DNA of 58,037 nucleotides from assembly GCA_964469505.1 (NCBI GenBank), contig CAYXZO010000006.1, positions 1 to 58,037 on the forward strand, in the 5' to 3' direction. Both the position numbers and the translations under genes were made by a program. Every line of letters starts with the position of its first letter. Position 1 is the stretch's first letter. This DNA comes from CAYXZO01 sp964469505. GTDB lineage: Bacteria; Fidelibacterota; UBA8477; JABMPR01. Below the pieces are notes generated by a model. That model saw nothing but the letters and a program-made list of their open reading frames with translations, was not told where the DNA came from and did not search any database. This document shows, one piece after another, positions 33,473 to 42,345 of the stretch.

Positions 33473-36061
33473 TCACGCGCTCCGGGAATCTTTAGTGACG
33501 GCTTTAGGCAGGGTAATCCAGAATTGGCTTCCCTTGCCGAGGGTGGACTCAACTCCTACTTCGCCCCCTACACGCCGCAATCCTCGTTTTACGATGGCCA
33601 ATCCCACTCCGGTCCCCGAATACTCTCCCCGCCCATGTAGCCTTTCAAACACTTTGAAAATACGTTCCCGATGCTCGGGAGCGATTCCAATGCCATTATC
33701 TTCAACCCACAGCCTTACCCTCTCCCCCAGATCTTCGCACCATATCTTGATCTTAGGTCTGCGTTCTGGAGGTACAAACTTGAGAGCGTTATCAATCAGA
33801 TTACCTAATACCTGGGTTAAAATCATCTCGTTACTATGTACTAACGGGAAAGGACCCTTTCTTGAAATCCGGGCTTCACAGGCTTCAACCTGCCTCTTGT
33901 AGGTATTAAGAACCTGGTTTAGAACTCTTTCTAGAGAAACGGTGCTTAATGGAATCTCCTGGTATGGCAACCGGCTATAGGCCAGTAAATCCCGAATGAG
34001 ATTGTCCATATGTTGTGCCGAAGCATTTACGGTGCGTAACAGACGTTGCCCTTCTCGGTCTAAATCTTTTCCAAAGTCCCTCAGCAATATCTGGGAAAAG
34101 CCGGCTATCGAGCGCAAAGGAGCTCGTAAATCATGGGCCACCGAATAGGCAAAAGCCTCCAGCTCCGCCATGGCCTCCTGTAGATCGGCAGTGCGCTCGG
34201 CGACCTTGATTTCCAGTTCCCGGGCGTGGCGTTCGATTGTCTCCAGGTATTCGATATTTTCAATGGCCAGCACCATCTCCCCGGCGATGCCTTCTAGCAA
34301 AAGGGCATCTTCGTCGGAATAGGCTTCAGGTTCGTAGCTCTGAATCTGTAAAGTCCCCAACACCCTTTCTTCTTTCAATAAGGGTACTACCATAATGGAG
34401 CGCACTCTTTTGTCGCTGGGAGAAGGCAGGTTTTTGAACGTTCTGGGACGGGGCTCCAGGCGGTCTAAGTCGTGAACAATCACCGGCTTACGAGTAGTAA
34501 CGGCTTTGCTCTGAATTCCGGTATCCGGCTCTAACGGTATAGATGGTAAATCGTTCACCTCCAGGACTTGTTTATCGCTACTCAAATACCGTGGAATCAG
34601 TAACTGTTTTTCTTGATCGTAAAGAAAAATTCCGAAATTGGGGCTGTCCATTAAGCCGGCGATAATCTCATTGGTTTTCCGGCAAAGAGTATTGAAATCC
34701 CGCATCCGGACCAGATTACGCCCCACCTGGGCGACGATTTCCAGCCGATGGGCCGCCCGGTCGCGCTCCAAGCGCAAATGAGCTTGATTCAGAGCTATGG
34801 CCAGAGGATGAGACACTTCCTTCAATAAATCTTCGACTTCCTGGGTCAAATCCTCGGAACGTCGAAAACCCACTCCAATAAAGCCCAAACTTTTACTTTC
34901 AATTTGCAGGGGAATTACCAGATAAGCGTCCAGCCCCCAGTTCTTTATGACTTGCTCCATTTTATGTAGTCTTTTACGTCCCTGGAGATGTTTTTTACGA
35001 ACTATTTGATTGGCACGTAGTTTTTTGATATTCCCATATCCAATCAGCGGGATTTTGCGCCCTTTTGCGGGCCTGTAGCCATCGGGGGCAAATCCACCCA
35101 GAGAATAGCCCCAAGTCCAATTGGCATCTGTTCTGATTACCACTGCACCATCACAACCAAGTACCTGCTTCAGATGAGATAAAGCAATCCGCACCAGACT
35201 CTCCAGACTCTCCGCAGATAAAATGGCTTCTTCCAGCTTGCGTAAATTCTCCAGGCGGGCGATGTACTTCCGACGTTCTTCACCGGCTTTTTGCTTCTCG
35301 GTGATATCCATTAAAGTACCGATTATCGAGGGTTCACCCCGGTACTTTATTTCCGAGCCCAGCACTTCGACCATTATTTCTGTGCCGTCCTTGCGCACGC
35401 CCTTGAAAGTGTATCGCATTAAGGGAACCTCGCCGGCAATGCGGCGGCGGATATTTTCCAGAACCAGTTCCCGATCGTCCGAGTGCGTCAGGTCGATGGG
35501 GCCAAGACGGTTCACTAACTCACTTGCTCTGTACCCAAAGATTCGTGCCAGGGCCTCGTTCACGTAAGTAAACTTTCCATGCTGGATTAAGTAAACCCCT
35601 ACCAAACTGTGCTCAACCAAGGTCCTGAATAAATCCTCACTCTCCTGAGCCAGGCGATAAGCCACCTCCCGAGTGTGAAACAGTAGCCCCAGGCAGCTCT
35701 CCAATTCCATAGCCGATTGCTGGATACTTAAATATTTATCAAAACCATTTTCGCGCCAGTTATATGGCTCTTCACGGCTTTCCCCCACTAGCAGGATTGG
35801 AACGAATCGACGGGGATTACGCTGCTTTAGTATATGCGCCACCTGCGGATGCACTGAAGCTGTCTGTTCATCCAATATGAATAAGTCAGCGGTCGGCCAG
35901 AGAGTAACGGGCTCAGGGGGAATATCCATGAATTTAAAATCCAGTTCTGCGGGTAGGTTCTGGCAGAGCCACTCTTTAACTCGTTGCGAACGAATTATGG
36001 CCAAATAGCGCCCACTGGTAGGGAACTGCTTTATGGAAGAACTACCTGGCTTTTTTCCCAT
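33473..36061 (-). CDS. Hybrid-like sensor histidine kinase (pseudo-receiver, PAS, two GAF, HisKA, HATPase)
   Basis: 862 residues without a membrane helix, so cytoplasmic. Residues 18-130 look like a degenerate receiver (LFILDEQ with Asp64). A PAS domain covers about 143-262, two GAF domains about 280-430 and 455-620. The kinase core has the phospho-acceptor His643 in YSVAHDLRAPLRSI, the N box NLIDNALK (about 754-761), VEDNGIG and GTGVGLAIV. This resembles bacteriophytochrome-type or redox/ligand-sensing kinases, but no bilin cysteine or haem motif is clear. No response regulator is adjacent; it is divergent from an ABC transporter gene. Confidence 0.9.
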   Translation of the reverse strand: MGKKPGSSSIKQFPTSGRYLAIIRSQRVKEWLCQNLPAELDFKFMDIPPEPVTLWPTADLFILDEQTASVHPQVAHILKQRNPRRFVPILLVGESREEPYNWRENGFDKYLSIQQSAMELESCLGLLFHTREVAYRLAQESEDLFRTLVEHSLVGVYLIQHGKFTYVNEALARIFGYRASELVNRLGPIDLTHSDDRELVLENIRRRIAGEVPLMRYTFKGVRKDGTEIMVEVLGSEIKYRGEPSIIGTLMDITEKQKAGEERRKYIARLENLRKLEEAILSAESLESLVRIALSHLKQVLGCDGAVVIRTDANWTWGYSLGGFAPDGYRPAKGRKIPLIGYGNIKKLRANQIVRKKHLQGRKRLHKMEQVIKNWGLDAYLVIPLQIESKSLGFIGVGFRRSEDLTQEVEDLLKEVSHPLAIALNQAHLRLERDRAAHRLEIVAQVGRNLVRMRDFNTLCRKTNEIIAGLMDSPNFGIFLYDQEKQLLIPRYLSSDKQVLEVNDLPSIPLEPDTGIQSKAVTTRKPVIVHDLDRLEPRPRTFKNLPSPSDKRVRSIMVVPLLKEERVLGTLQIQSYEPEAYSDEDALLLEGIAGEMVLAIENIEYLETIERHARELEIKVAERTADLQEAMAELEAFAYSVAHDLRAPLRSIAGFSQILLRDFGKDLDREGQRLLRTVNASAQHMDNLIRDLLAYSRLPYQEIPLSTVSLERVLNQVLNTYKRQVEACEARISRKGPFPLVHSNEMILTQVLGNLIDNALKFVPPERRPKIKIWCEDLGERVRLWVEDNGIGIAPEHRERIFKVFERLHGRGEYSGTGVGLAIVKRGLRRVGGEVGVESTLGKGSQFWITLPKAVTKDSRSA

Positions 36062-36371
36062 CCTGGTCCCCTATTAAAATACTCCTCCTTCATTCAACCA
36101 GTGCAGGAATTCGAATTACATATTATGCAGGAAAGTTTATTCTTCTCCAGTAAACAAATTTTGGGTGGGGTTTAAGGATGTCACCATTTCTTTACAAATG
36201 TACAAAAGACAATGAAAATTCCCCACTTATTATGCCCTCTGTTCACTTCCCTCCTATCAGCGCAGTTGGAACGCTTGAGCCAAATTCTCGTTCCCGAATA
36301 TCCAGGGTCATCAGTTATCACCAACATGTTTCCCCTTGAAAAAACCGGGGACTGGTGTATCCTTCCACTCC
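36062..36371. other. Intergenic region between histidine kinase and ABC transporter genes
   Basis: About 310 bp between divergent genes. It should hold both promoters. It begins AT-rich (36062-36230) and becomes more GC-balanced. I see no strong hairpin, repeat, tRNA or riboswitch. A TTG at 36336 is in frame with the ABC gene and is an alternative start. Confidence 0.5.
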
Positions 36372-38168
36372 ATGAGTTCCGACAATAATGACGCCCCCAA
36401 ATTGCTGCAGGTAAGGAATCTGGAGACCACCTTCTCCACCGACACCGGCCAGGTCAAGGCCGTGGCGGGGATTTCTTTCGATCTGCGGGAAGGCGAAGCC
36501 CTTGGCATTGTGGGAGAATCCGGCTCCGGTAAAAGCGTCACCGCCCTGTCCATCATGGGCCTTATCCCTTCTCCGCCGGGACGGATTACCGGAGGGGAAA
36601 TTCTCTACCGGACCCGGGAAGGAACTGAAATCAACCTGGTGGGGCTATCGGAACGGGCATACCGCCATTTCCGGGGCAATGAAATGGCCATGATCTTCCA
36701 GGAACCCATGACTTCCCTTAATCCGGTCTTCACCTGTGGCAACCAGGTGGCGGAAGCCATCATGCTTCATCAAAGAGTAAACAAAAAGGAAGCCCTGGAG
36801 CGGACGGTGGAACTGTTCCGGGAGGTGCAACTCGATCGCCCGGAACAAATGGTGAATGCTTACCCTCACCAGCTTTCCGGCGGTCAGAAACAACGGGTGA
36901 TGATCGCCATGGCCATCTCCTGTCGTCCGAAACTGCTCATTGCAGATGAGCCCACCACGGCCCTGGACGTCACGGTTCAGGCTGCCATTCTGGACCTGAT
37001 GCGTAGTCTGCAAGAGCGTTACGGCATGGCCATCATTTTCATAACCCACGACCTGGGAGTAATAGCGGAAATCGCTTCCCGTATCATCGTGATGTATCAG
37101 GGAGAAATTGTGGAGCAGGGGCCCATCGAGCAGATCTTCCTCAAGCCGGGACACCCTTACACCAAGGGACTGCTGGCCTGTCGCCCACCTTTAAAACGCC
37201 ACTTGCGACGCTTGCCTACTATACAAGACTTTTTCCAGTGGCAGGCCCGGGAACAATCCGGTGAAGGTCCTGACGTGGCTGCCATCATGCAGGAACTGGA
37301 AGTCAAACCCCATGAAGTGGCCGAACGCCTGGAGCGGTTGCAAACCCAGCCACCCTTGCTGAAGGTGGAGGGACTTAAAACCTGGTTCCCCATTCGCAAA
37401 GGCGTATTCGGGCGGGTGCGGGGCTATGTGAAAGCCGTGGACGATGTCTCTTTCGAAGTCTATCCCGGGGAAACTCTGGGACTGGTAGGTGAATCAGGAA
37501 GCGGCAAAACCACCATCGGGCGCAGCATCATCCGGCTGGTGGAAGCCACTGACGGCCGCATCACCTACAAGGGGCGCAACCTGCTGGAACTGAATCGCCG
37601 GGAGCTCCAGACGGTTCGGCGGGAAATCCAGATCATCTTTCAGGACCCTTATTCTTCCCTGAATCCCAGGATCACCATCGGTTCGGCCATCATGGAACCC
37701 ATGCGGGTCCACGGTCTCTACGAGAATGATCAGCGCCGACGGGAAAAGGTCATGGAACTACTGGAGCAGGTGCATCTTTCCGCCGACTTTTTCAACCGTT
37801 ACCCCCACGAATTCTCCGGTGGTCAGCGCCAGCGCATCTGTATCGCCCGCGCCCTGGCTGTTCAGCCTCGCCTTTTGATTTGCGACGAATCGGTTTCCGC
37901 CTTAGATGTGTCCATACAGGCTCAAGTGCTGAATCTGCTTAATGAATTACGGGACGCTTTCGGCTTGACCTACATTTTCATTTCCCACGACCTGTCGGTG
38001 GTGAAGTTCATGGCCGACCGCATAGTGGTTCTGAACCGGGGCCGCATCGAAGAAATCGGTCCCGCCGACGAGGTCTATTTCAATCCCCAGAGACCCTACA
38101 CCAAGAAATTGATCGCCGCCATTCCCACCGGTGAAATCAAAAGGCAGGGAGCCGGCCTATACCCCTGA
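36372..38168 (+). CDS. Fused oligopeptide-type ABC transporter ATPases (DppD-DppF like)
   Basis: 598 residues from the ATG at 36372; a TTG start at 36336 would add 12. Two complete ABC domains are present. The first has Walker A GESGSGKS and signature LSGGQKQRV with Walker B LLIADEPTTALD; the second has Walker A GESGSGKT, signature FSGGQRQRI and Walker B LLICDESVSALD. Each is followed by the oligopeptide-type C-terminal region with GHPYTKGLLA and QRPYTKKLIA. It is like YejF/GsiA, powering peptide or related solute uptake. No permease or binding protein is adjacent, so it must pair with components encoded elsewhere. Confidence 0.93.
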   Translation: MSSDNNDAPKLLQVRNLETTFSTDTGQVKAVAGISFDLREGEALGIVGESGSGKSVTALSIMGLIPSPPGRITGGEILYRTREGTEINLVGLSERAYRHFRGNEMAMIFQEPMTSLNPVFTCGNQVAEAIMLHQRVNKKEALERTVELFREVQLDRPEQMVNAYPHQLSGGQKQRVMIAMAISCRPKLLIADEPTTALDVTVQAAILDLMRSLQERYGMAIIFITHDLGVIAEIASRIIVMYQGEIVEQGPIEQIFLKPGHPYTKGLLACRPPLKRHLRRLPTIQDFFQWQAREQSGEGPDVAAIMQELEVKPHEVAERLERLQTQPPLLKVEGLKTWFPIRKGVFGRVRGYVKAVDDVSFEVYPGETLGLVGESGSGKTTIGRSIIRLVEATDGRITYKGRNLLELNRRELQTVRREIQIIFQDPYSSLNPRITIGSAIMEPMRVHGLYENDQRRREKVMELLEQVHLSADFFNRYPHEFSGGQRQRICIARALAVQPRLLICDESVSALDVSIQAQVLNLLNELRDAFGLTYIFISHDLSVVKFMADRIVVLNRGRIEEIGPADEVYFNPQRPYTKKLIAAIPTGEIKRQGAGLYP

Positions 38169-38229
38169 CATAAGGCCGGCCAGACCAAAACTGACCAAAC
38201 CTTTTTCCCAGGAATCCGTTACGTCACTC

Positions 38230-39948
38230 ATGAACAATTTTCGCCGTTCCTCTTTCCGGTGGAGAACACCCCTGTTGGTGGGAGTTTTGGTCTTTCTTTC
38301 AGCGTGTCAACGACAATCTCTTGAGCCCCCGGCAGTAGCCCGGATCGGGGAACGCGTAATCACCCGGCCCGAGTTCGAACAAGCCTACGCCGAATACCTC
38401 CTGCGCAGCAATACCGGTGACACCCGTCAAGCGCGGGAAACGGTACTGAACTTTTTATTGGAACAAGCCATTCTAGCCCAGGAAGCTCGAAAACTGAGCC
38501 TGGACACTGCGGCGGCTGTGAAGCAGGCGGTACGTTTGGCTGAGCGGGCGGCTTTAGTCCAGGAAACGTATCAGGAATGGGTACGCAACCGAACACCGGA
38601 GCCCACGGAGAAAGTTCTGCGGGAAACCTACCAGCGGTATCAGACACCCCTGCTGGTGCGGCACCTGTTTGCCCGTACCCGCGCCGCCGCGGATAGCTTG
38701 TATCGCCTGCTATCCAGCGGAGAGAAAGATTTCCAGCAACTGGCCCGGGAAACTTTTCAGGATTCACTCCTGCGGCATAATGGGGGCCTGCTGGGATGGG
38801 TGCGGTATGGCGAGTTGGACCCCGCCCTGGAGCAGGTCGCCTGGCGCTTACCCCTGGGGAAACCTTCCCAGCCGGTTAAAAGCCGCTACGGCTGGCATAT
38901 TCTGGAAGTGGAAGCCCGTCAGCGGCCGGTGCTACTCACCGAAAGCGACTATCAGCTTCAGCGGGAACGGATTAAGCGACTGTGGCGCCGGCAACAAGAG
39001 CAGCTCCTAGGCGATTCTGTCATTGCGGCCTACATGGAGCGTCAACATCTACAGTTTAACCTGCCGGTGGCGCGGCGCGTATGGCGCCTTATCGCCCGCC
39101 GGTTAGCGGAAATTACCGCCGATCCCAATGCTCCTCTGGAATTATCACCCACCGGTCTGGAACTGGGCACCGTGCAGGATTCTCTGAAGCCCCTACTGAA
39201 CCAGGAAATGCTGCGGTTCGACGATACTCGCTGGACGGTTAAAGACTTCCTGAAACGTCTGCCGGCCATGAACCGTCGGCTACTCACTCAGAATCTGCCT
39301 CGGGGTACGGCATATCTGGTGCGCGATGAGCTACTGGCGGCCGAAGCCCGGCGTCAGGGCTGGGATCAACGGCCCCGCCCCCAGGCCCTAGTGGCCCAAG
39401 CCCGGGATCAGGCGCTGGCACAGGCATACTTGAGCTACCGCTGGGGACAAAAAACCTTTTCCAACACCGCCTTGCGTAACTTCTACCGCCGCCAGTGGAT
39501 AACCCGCTATATGGCTCCGGACAGCTTGTATTTGCAGGCTTTGTTGCTGCCCGACAGCGGGGCAGCTTTGAAAATTCTTACCCAACTACGCCGGGGAGCG
39601 AACTTCGATTCCCTGGCCACCCTCTTCCCCTATCCCGCCCCAGGGCGGCGCAAAGGAAAACTGGGGTGGCAAGTCCAGGGGCGTACCCCCTTTCCCCTGC
39701 TGTATCAGGCGGCGAAAAACCTCCCCCGAGGTCAAGTCGCGGGTCCCATTCGTACCGCCCAGGGCTATGCTATAGTGCGAGTCTTACATCGGCGACGATA
39801 TCCCCTGCCATTTGCCGCCATTCGGGAGAAAGTAAAGCGTGACCTGGAAGCCGAAGAACTGCGCCGCTTTCGCCTGGAGATCCTGCAGGAGCTGAAGCCG
39901 CATTATCAGGCGCAGGTGAATTGGGAAGAGTTGGGAGGGGGGAAATGA
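38230..39948 (+). CDS. SurA/PpiC-like peptidyl-prolyl isomerase lipoprotein
   Basis: The 572-residue product starts at ATG 38230, immediately before a signal peptide with a lipobox (VFLSACQ); the frame is open further upstream into the ABC gene. After a SurA-like N-terminal helical domain (RIGERVITRPEFEQAYAEYL) there are two parvulin-like regions. The first runs from VRHLFARTRAAADSLYRLL to YGWHILEVEARQRP with NGGLLGWVRYGELDP; the second has SLYLQALLLPDSG and RKGKLGWQVQGRTPFPL, ending QGYAIVRVLHRRR. It probably assists folding of outer-membrane or secreted proteins in the periplasm, which would suit the barrel and T9SS proteins in this window. Confidence 0.87.
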   Translation: MNNFRRSSFRWRTPLLVGVLVFLSACQRQSLEPPAVARIGERVITRPEFEQAYAEYLLRSNTGDTRQARETVLNFLLEQAILAQEARKLSLDTAAAVKQAVRLAERAALVQETYQEWVRNRTPEPTEKVLRETYQRYQTPLLVRHLFARTRAAADSLYRLLSSGEKDFQQLARETFQDSLLRHNGGLLGWVRYGELDPALEQVAWRLPLGKPSQPVKSRYGWHILEVEARQRPVLLTESDYQLQRERIKRLWRRQQEQLLGDSVIAAYMERQHLQFNLPVARRVWRLIARRLAEITADPNAPLELSPTGLELGTVQDSLKPLLNQEMLRFDDTRWTVKDFLKRLPAMNRRLLTQNLPRGTAYLVRDELLAAEARRQGWDQRPRPQALVAQARDQALAQAYLSYRWGQKTFSNTALRNFYRRQWITRYMAPDSLYLQALLLPDSGAALKILTQLRRGANFDSLATLFPYPAPGRRKGKLGWQVQGRTPFPLLYQAAKNLPRGQVAGPIRTAQGYAIVRVLHRRRYPLPFAAIREKVKRDLEAEELRRFRLEILQELKPHYQAQVNWEELGGGK

Positions 39949-40335
39949 CCGATGACCGCGGACCAATGGTCTCGGAGTGCGGCGCTTTAGCGCCACTTTG
40001 ACTTTATCTCTCACAACGAGCCTGACAGACGCAAAGGGCGCCAGGGAAAGGAAACAGGTGGACAGGAAACGGGAAACAGGATAAAAGAGGGTATCTGAGT
40101 ATCTAGGTATCTAAGTTCATTGGTCATAAATCTTTGCAATTGAAGATTTTCCATTCGCTATTGGCTATTGGAATTTGGTATCAATACTCAAACTGCCAAC
40201 TTCCAACATCCATCTTCCAACCTTCAACTTCGCCATTTGCCGAAGCAACAGCTGACTACCGTTCTGTACTAATCACAGAAACTCAAAAAGATTAAAAATG
40301 GTGAAATCCATCCAGCCGGAGTTAATTTTAACTCA
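39949..40335. repeat. Intergenic tract of degenerate tandem heptanucleotides
   Basis: No gene. The stretch is built of 7-base words that drift in sequence while keeping the period. At 40151-40241 thirteen consecutive heptads read CCATTCG, CTATTGG (twice), AATTTGG, TATCAAT, ACTCAAA, CTGCCAA, CTTCCAA, CATCCAT, CTTCCAA, CCTTCAA, CTTCGCC, ATTTGCC. Earlier parts show GTATCTG, AGTATCT, AGGTATC, TAAGTTC (40091-40118) and GGGAAAC/CAGGAAA words (about 40043-40085). It resembles the short tandemly repeated heptanucleotides described in filamentous cyanobacteria. A hairpin at 39976-39997 may end transcription of the SurA-like gene. Confidence 0.8.
39976..39997 (+). terminator. Possible terminator after the SurA-like gene
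   Basis: AGTG-C-GGCGC-TTTA-GCGCC-ACT forms a stem of 5 plus 3-4 pairs with one bulge, followed by TTGACTTT, a weak T-rich stretch, about 30 bp after the stop. It may instead be part of the repeat family of this region. Confidence 0.35.
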
Positions 40336-40896
40336 ATGCTGGCCATCATAATCTACCTCCTCTGGATTGCCTCGGAAATCTACCTGGCCGTTAGTAAAAC
40401 TTTCCGTGCCCGGCGAGCGGAAGAAAAGGATCGATCTTCTTTCAGATACATCTGGATCACTCTGGTAATAAGCCTGTCCTTGGGGATCTGGTTGGGGCTC
40501 AGCGGTATCGGCTTTATTTCTTGGCATCCAACCTGGCTGATGAATACCGGGCTGGTTCTAATTCTCCTGGGATTGATCCTGCGCTGGTGGGCTATCCTGA
40601 CTCTGCGAAACCTGTTCACCGTGAAGGTTTCCATTCTCCGGGACCACCACCTGATCCAACACGGTCCTTTCCGTTTCTTGCGCCACCCCTCGTATACCGG
40701 CAGCCTGTTTTCTTTTTTGGGGCTGGGACTTTCTTTCGCCAACTGGTTGAGCACCATCATAATCTTCCTGCCCATCCTCAGCAGCTTCATCTATCGTATC
40801 CGGGTGGAGGAACAAGCCCTGCAAGAAGCCTTCGGTGATGAGTATTCCGCATATTGTCGCCGGGTACCCTATCGACTATTTCCCTTCATCTACTGA
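40336..40896 (+). CDS. ICMT/phospholipid-methyltransferase-like membrane methyltransferase
   Basis: 186 residues, four or five membrane helices. The C-terminal signature of the isoprenylcysteine carboxyl methyltransferase-like family is present: GPFRFLRHPSYTGSL with RHP, then RVEEQALQEAFGDEYSAYCR, with the EE pair and RVPYRLFPFIY end. It uses S-adenosylmethionine to methylate a membrane substrate that cannot be named here. The gene stands alone between two heptad-repeat tracts; no Shine-Dalgarno sequence is clear before the ATG. Confidence 0.85.
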   Translation: MLAIIIYLLWIASEIYLAVSKTFRARRAEEKDRSSFRYIWITLVISLSLGIWLGLSGIGFISWHPTWLMNTGLVLILLGLILRWWAILTLRNLFTVKVSILRDHHLIQHGPFRFLRHPSYTGSLFSFLGLGLSFANWLSTIIIFLPILSSFIYRIRVEEQALQEAFGDEYSAYCRRVPYRLFPFIY

Positions 40897-40920
40897 ATAA
40901 CCTGACTAGTTCCCGTTTAG

Positions 40921-41045
40921 CATTGTCCGCCGTTTTCTCTGCCGTCTGCGGTCAGCGGTCATCCTCCAGTTTCCTTTCCTACGGTCTCCAGCGGTTGCAG
41001 TTATAGAACTCTTTACTTTCTACATCCCACAGCCTACCTTCCCAC
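40921..41045. repeat. Second heptanucleotide-repeat tract, downstream of the methyltransferase gene
   Basis: Successive seven-base words such as CCGTCTG, CGGTCAG, CGGTCAT, CCTCCAG, TTTCCTT, TCCTACG, GTCTCCA continue with TTTACTT, TCTACAT, CCCACAG, CCTACCT to about 41041. The words are related to those of 55861-55902 and, reverse-complemented, to the GACCG words near 39950. It fills nearly all of the 165-bp gap between the methyltransferase and the vertex-protein pair. Confidence 0.7.
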
Positions 41046-41061
41046 CCGAGAGGAATCGCGG

Positions 41062-41340
41062 ATGCTGTTAGGCAAAATCGTCGGCACTGTCTGGGCCACG
41101 CGTAAAGATCCCAAATTGGAAGGGGTTAAATTCCTCATTGTCAAGGAGGAAACCCCCCGGGAGGAACCCACGGGCAAATACGTGGTGGCTGTGGATACGG
41201 TGGATGCCGGCGCCGGCGAAACGGTACTGGTAGCTTCCGGCAGCTCGGCCCGCCAGACGGAAATCACCAAGAACCGACCGGTGGATGCGGTGGTAATGGC
41301 CATTGTGGACCGGCTGGATTTCTGGGAGCAGCCAAAATGA
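41062..41340 (+). CDS. EutN/CcmL-type microcompartment vertex protein (2 of 3)
   Basis: 92 residues, the canonical length. Signatures are MLLGKIVGTVWATRKDPKLE, VAVDTVDAGAGETVLVASGS with the intact GSSARQT segment, and VDAVVMAIVDRLDF. It is the most typical of the three vertex proteins in the window and should form a shell pentamer. GAGAGGAA precedes the ATG. It overlaps the next vertex gene by four bases (ATGA), so the two are made together. Confidence 0.96.
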   Translation: MLLGKIVGTVWATRKDPKLEGVKFLIVKEETPREEPTGKYVVAVDTVDAGAGETVLVASGSSARQTEITKNRPVDAVVMAIVDRLDFWEQPK

Positions 41341-41627
41341 AGCTGGCTCGTGTAACCGGCACCGTCTGGGCCACCCGCAAAATCGCCGGTTTGAAAAGTC
41401 AGAAGCTTCTGATTCTCCAGAGTCTTTCTTTTACTGAACGTAAACCATACGGTGTGCCTTTAGTTGCGGTGGATACGGTGCAAGCCGGTCCGGGGGATAT
41501 GGTACTCTACGTCACCAGTCGGGAAGCATCTCTGCCCCTGGAGCCGTGGTTCGTACCCGTGGATGCCACCATCGTGGGAGTGGTGGATCAGGTATCTTTC
41601 CAAGGTCAAACGGAGCGTTTCCATTAA
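41337..41627 (+). CDS. EutN/CcmL-type microcompartment vertex protein (3 of 3), diverged
   Basis: 96 residues. The fold signature is retained (MKLARVTGTVWATRKIAGLK, VAVDTVQAGPGDMVLYVTSR and VDATIVGVVDQVSF), but the GSSAR loop of the family is replaced by SREASLPLEPWF. This loop lies at the pentamer pore region in known structures, so pore properties may differ. It starts within the stop codon of the preceding vertex gene. Downstream lies rdgB. Confidence 0.9.
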   Translation: MKLARVTGTVWATRKIAGLKSQKLLILQSLSFTERKPYGVPLVAVDTVQAGPGDMVLYVTSREASLPLEPWFVPVDATIVGVVDQVSFQGQTERFH

Positions 41628-41679
41628 GCTGCACTTTCGTTCTCGTCAAAAACCTCCCGTCAGGACCGAGCGCCCTGGG

Positions 41680-42297
41680 TTGCAATGGTTGCTGGCCACG
41701 CGTAATCGGGACAAGGTCAAAGAACTGCAGGAGTTGCTCTCGGAATACCCCCTGCGCTTGCTCTCACTCCACGATTTTCCCGACCTCCCACCCACCGAAG
41801 AAACGGGAAATACCCTGGAAGAAAACGCAATTCTGAAAGCCCGCCTGTCCCATGAGGCTACCGGATTACCGGTTATAGCCGATGACACGGGGCTTTTTGT
41901 AGAGGCCCTCAACGGCGAACCGGGGGTGAAATCGGCGCGATACGCCGGCGAGCAAGCCACTTATGCCGATAACCGGAATCTACTGTTGCGAAAAATGGAA
42001 TCCGCTCCTCCGGGGCAGCGCGGAGCCACCTTTAAAACCGTAGTGGTGTTTTACACTGGACAGGATGAAATCATTGCCACCGGTGCCACTATAGGCGAAA
42101 TTACCCATCGACCTATGGGAAGTAATGGATTTGGATACGATCCAATTTTCTATGTCACGGAAGCGGCCAAAACCTACGCAGAAATGAGCTTGGCTGAGAA
42201 AAACGCCGTGAGTCACCGGGGCCGCGCGTTACGAGCCCTGCTACAGCAGTTGAAACCCTATCTGGAAAAGCTAACAACGGAGTCGCCCATCGGTTAA
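41680..42297 (+). CDS. rdgB: RdgB/HAM1-type XTP/dITP diphosphatase
   Basis: 205 residues from a TTG at 41680; the frame is open further upstream through the vertex gene but homology begins at LQWLLATRNRDKVKELQELL, so this start is chosen by family length. Signatures: GNTLEENAILKAR, VIADDTGLFVEALNGEPGVK with SARYAG, GSNGFGYDPIF and AEKNAVSHRGRAL. It removes non-canonical purine nucleotides (XTP, dITP) from the pool. It follows the vertex genes by about 50 bp and precedes sprA. Confidence 0.92.
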   Translation: MQWLLATRNRDKVKELQELLSEYPLRLLSLHDFPDLPPTEETGNTLEENAILKARLSHEATGLPVIADDTGLFVEALNGEPGVKSARYAGEQATYADNRNLLLRKMESAPPGQRGATFKTVVVFYTGQDEIIATGATIGEITHRPMGSNGFGYDPIFYVTEAAKTYAEMSLAEKNAVSHRGRALRALLQQLKPYLEKLTTESPIG

Positions 42298-42345
42298 CCG
42301 ATAACTCTCGCCCTTTACTTTTTCCAATAACAACAGGTAGTGCTA

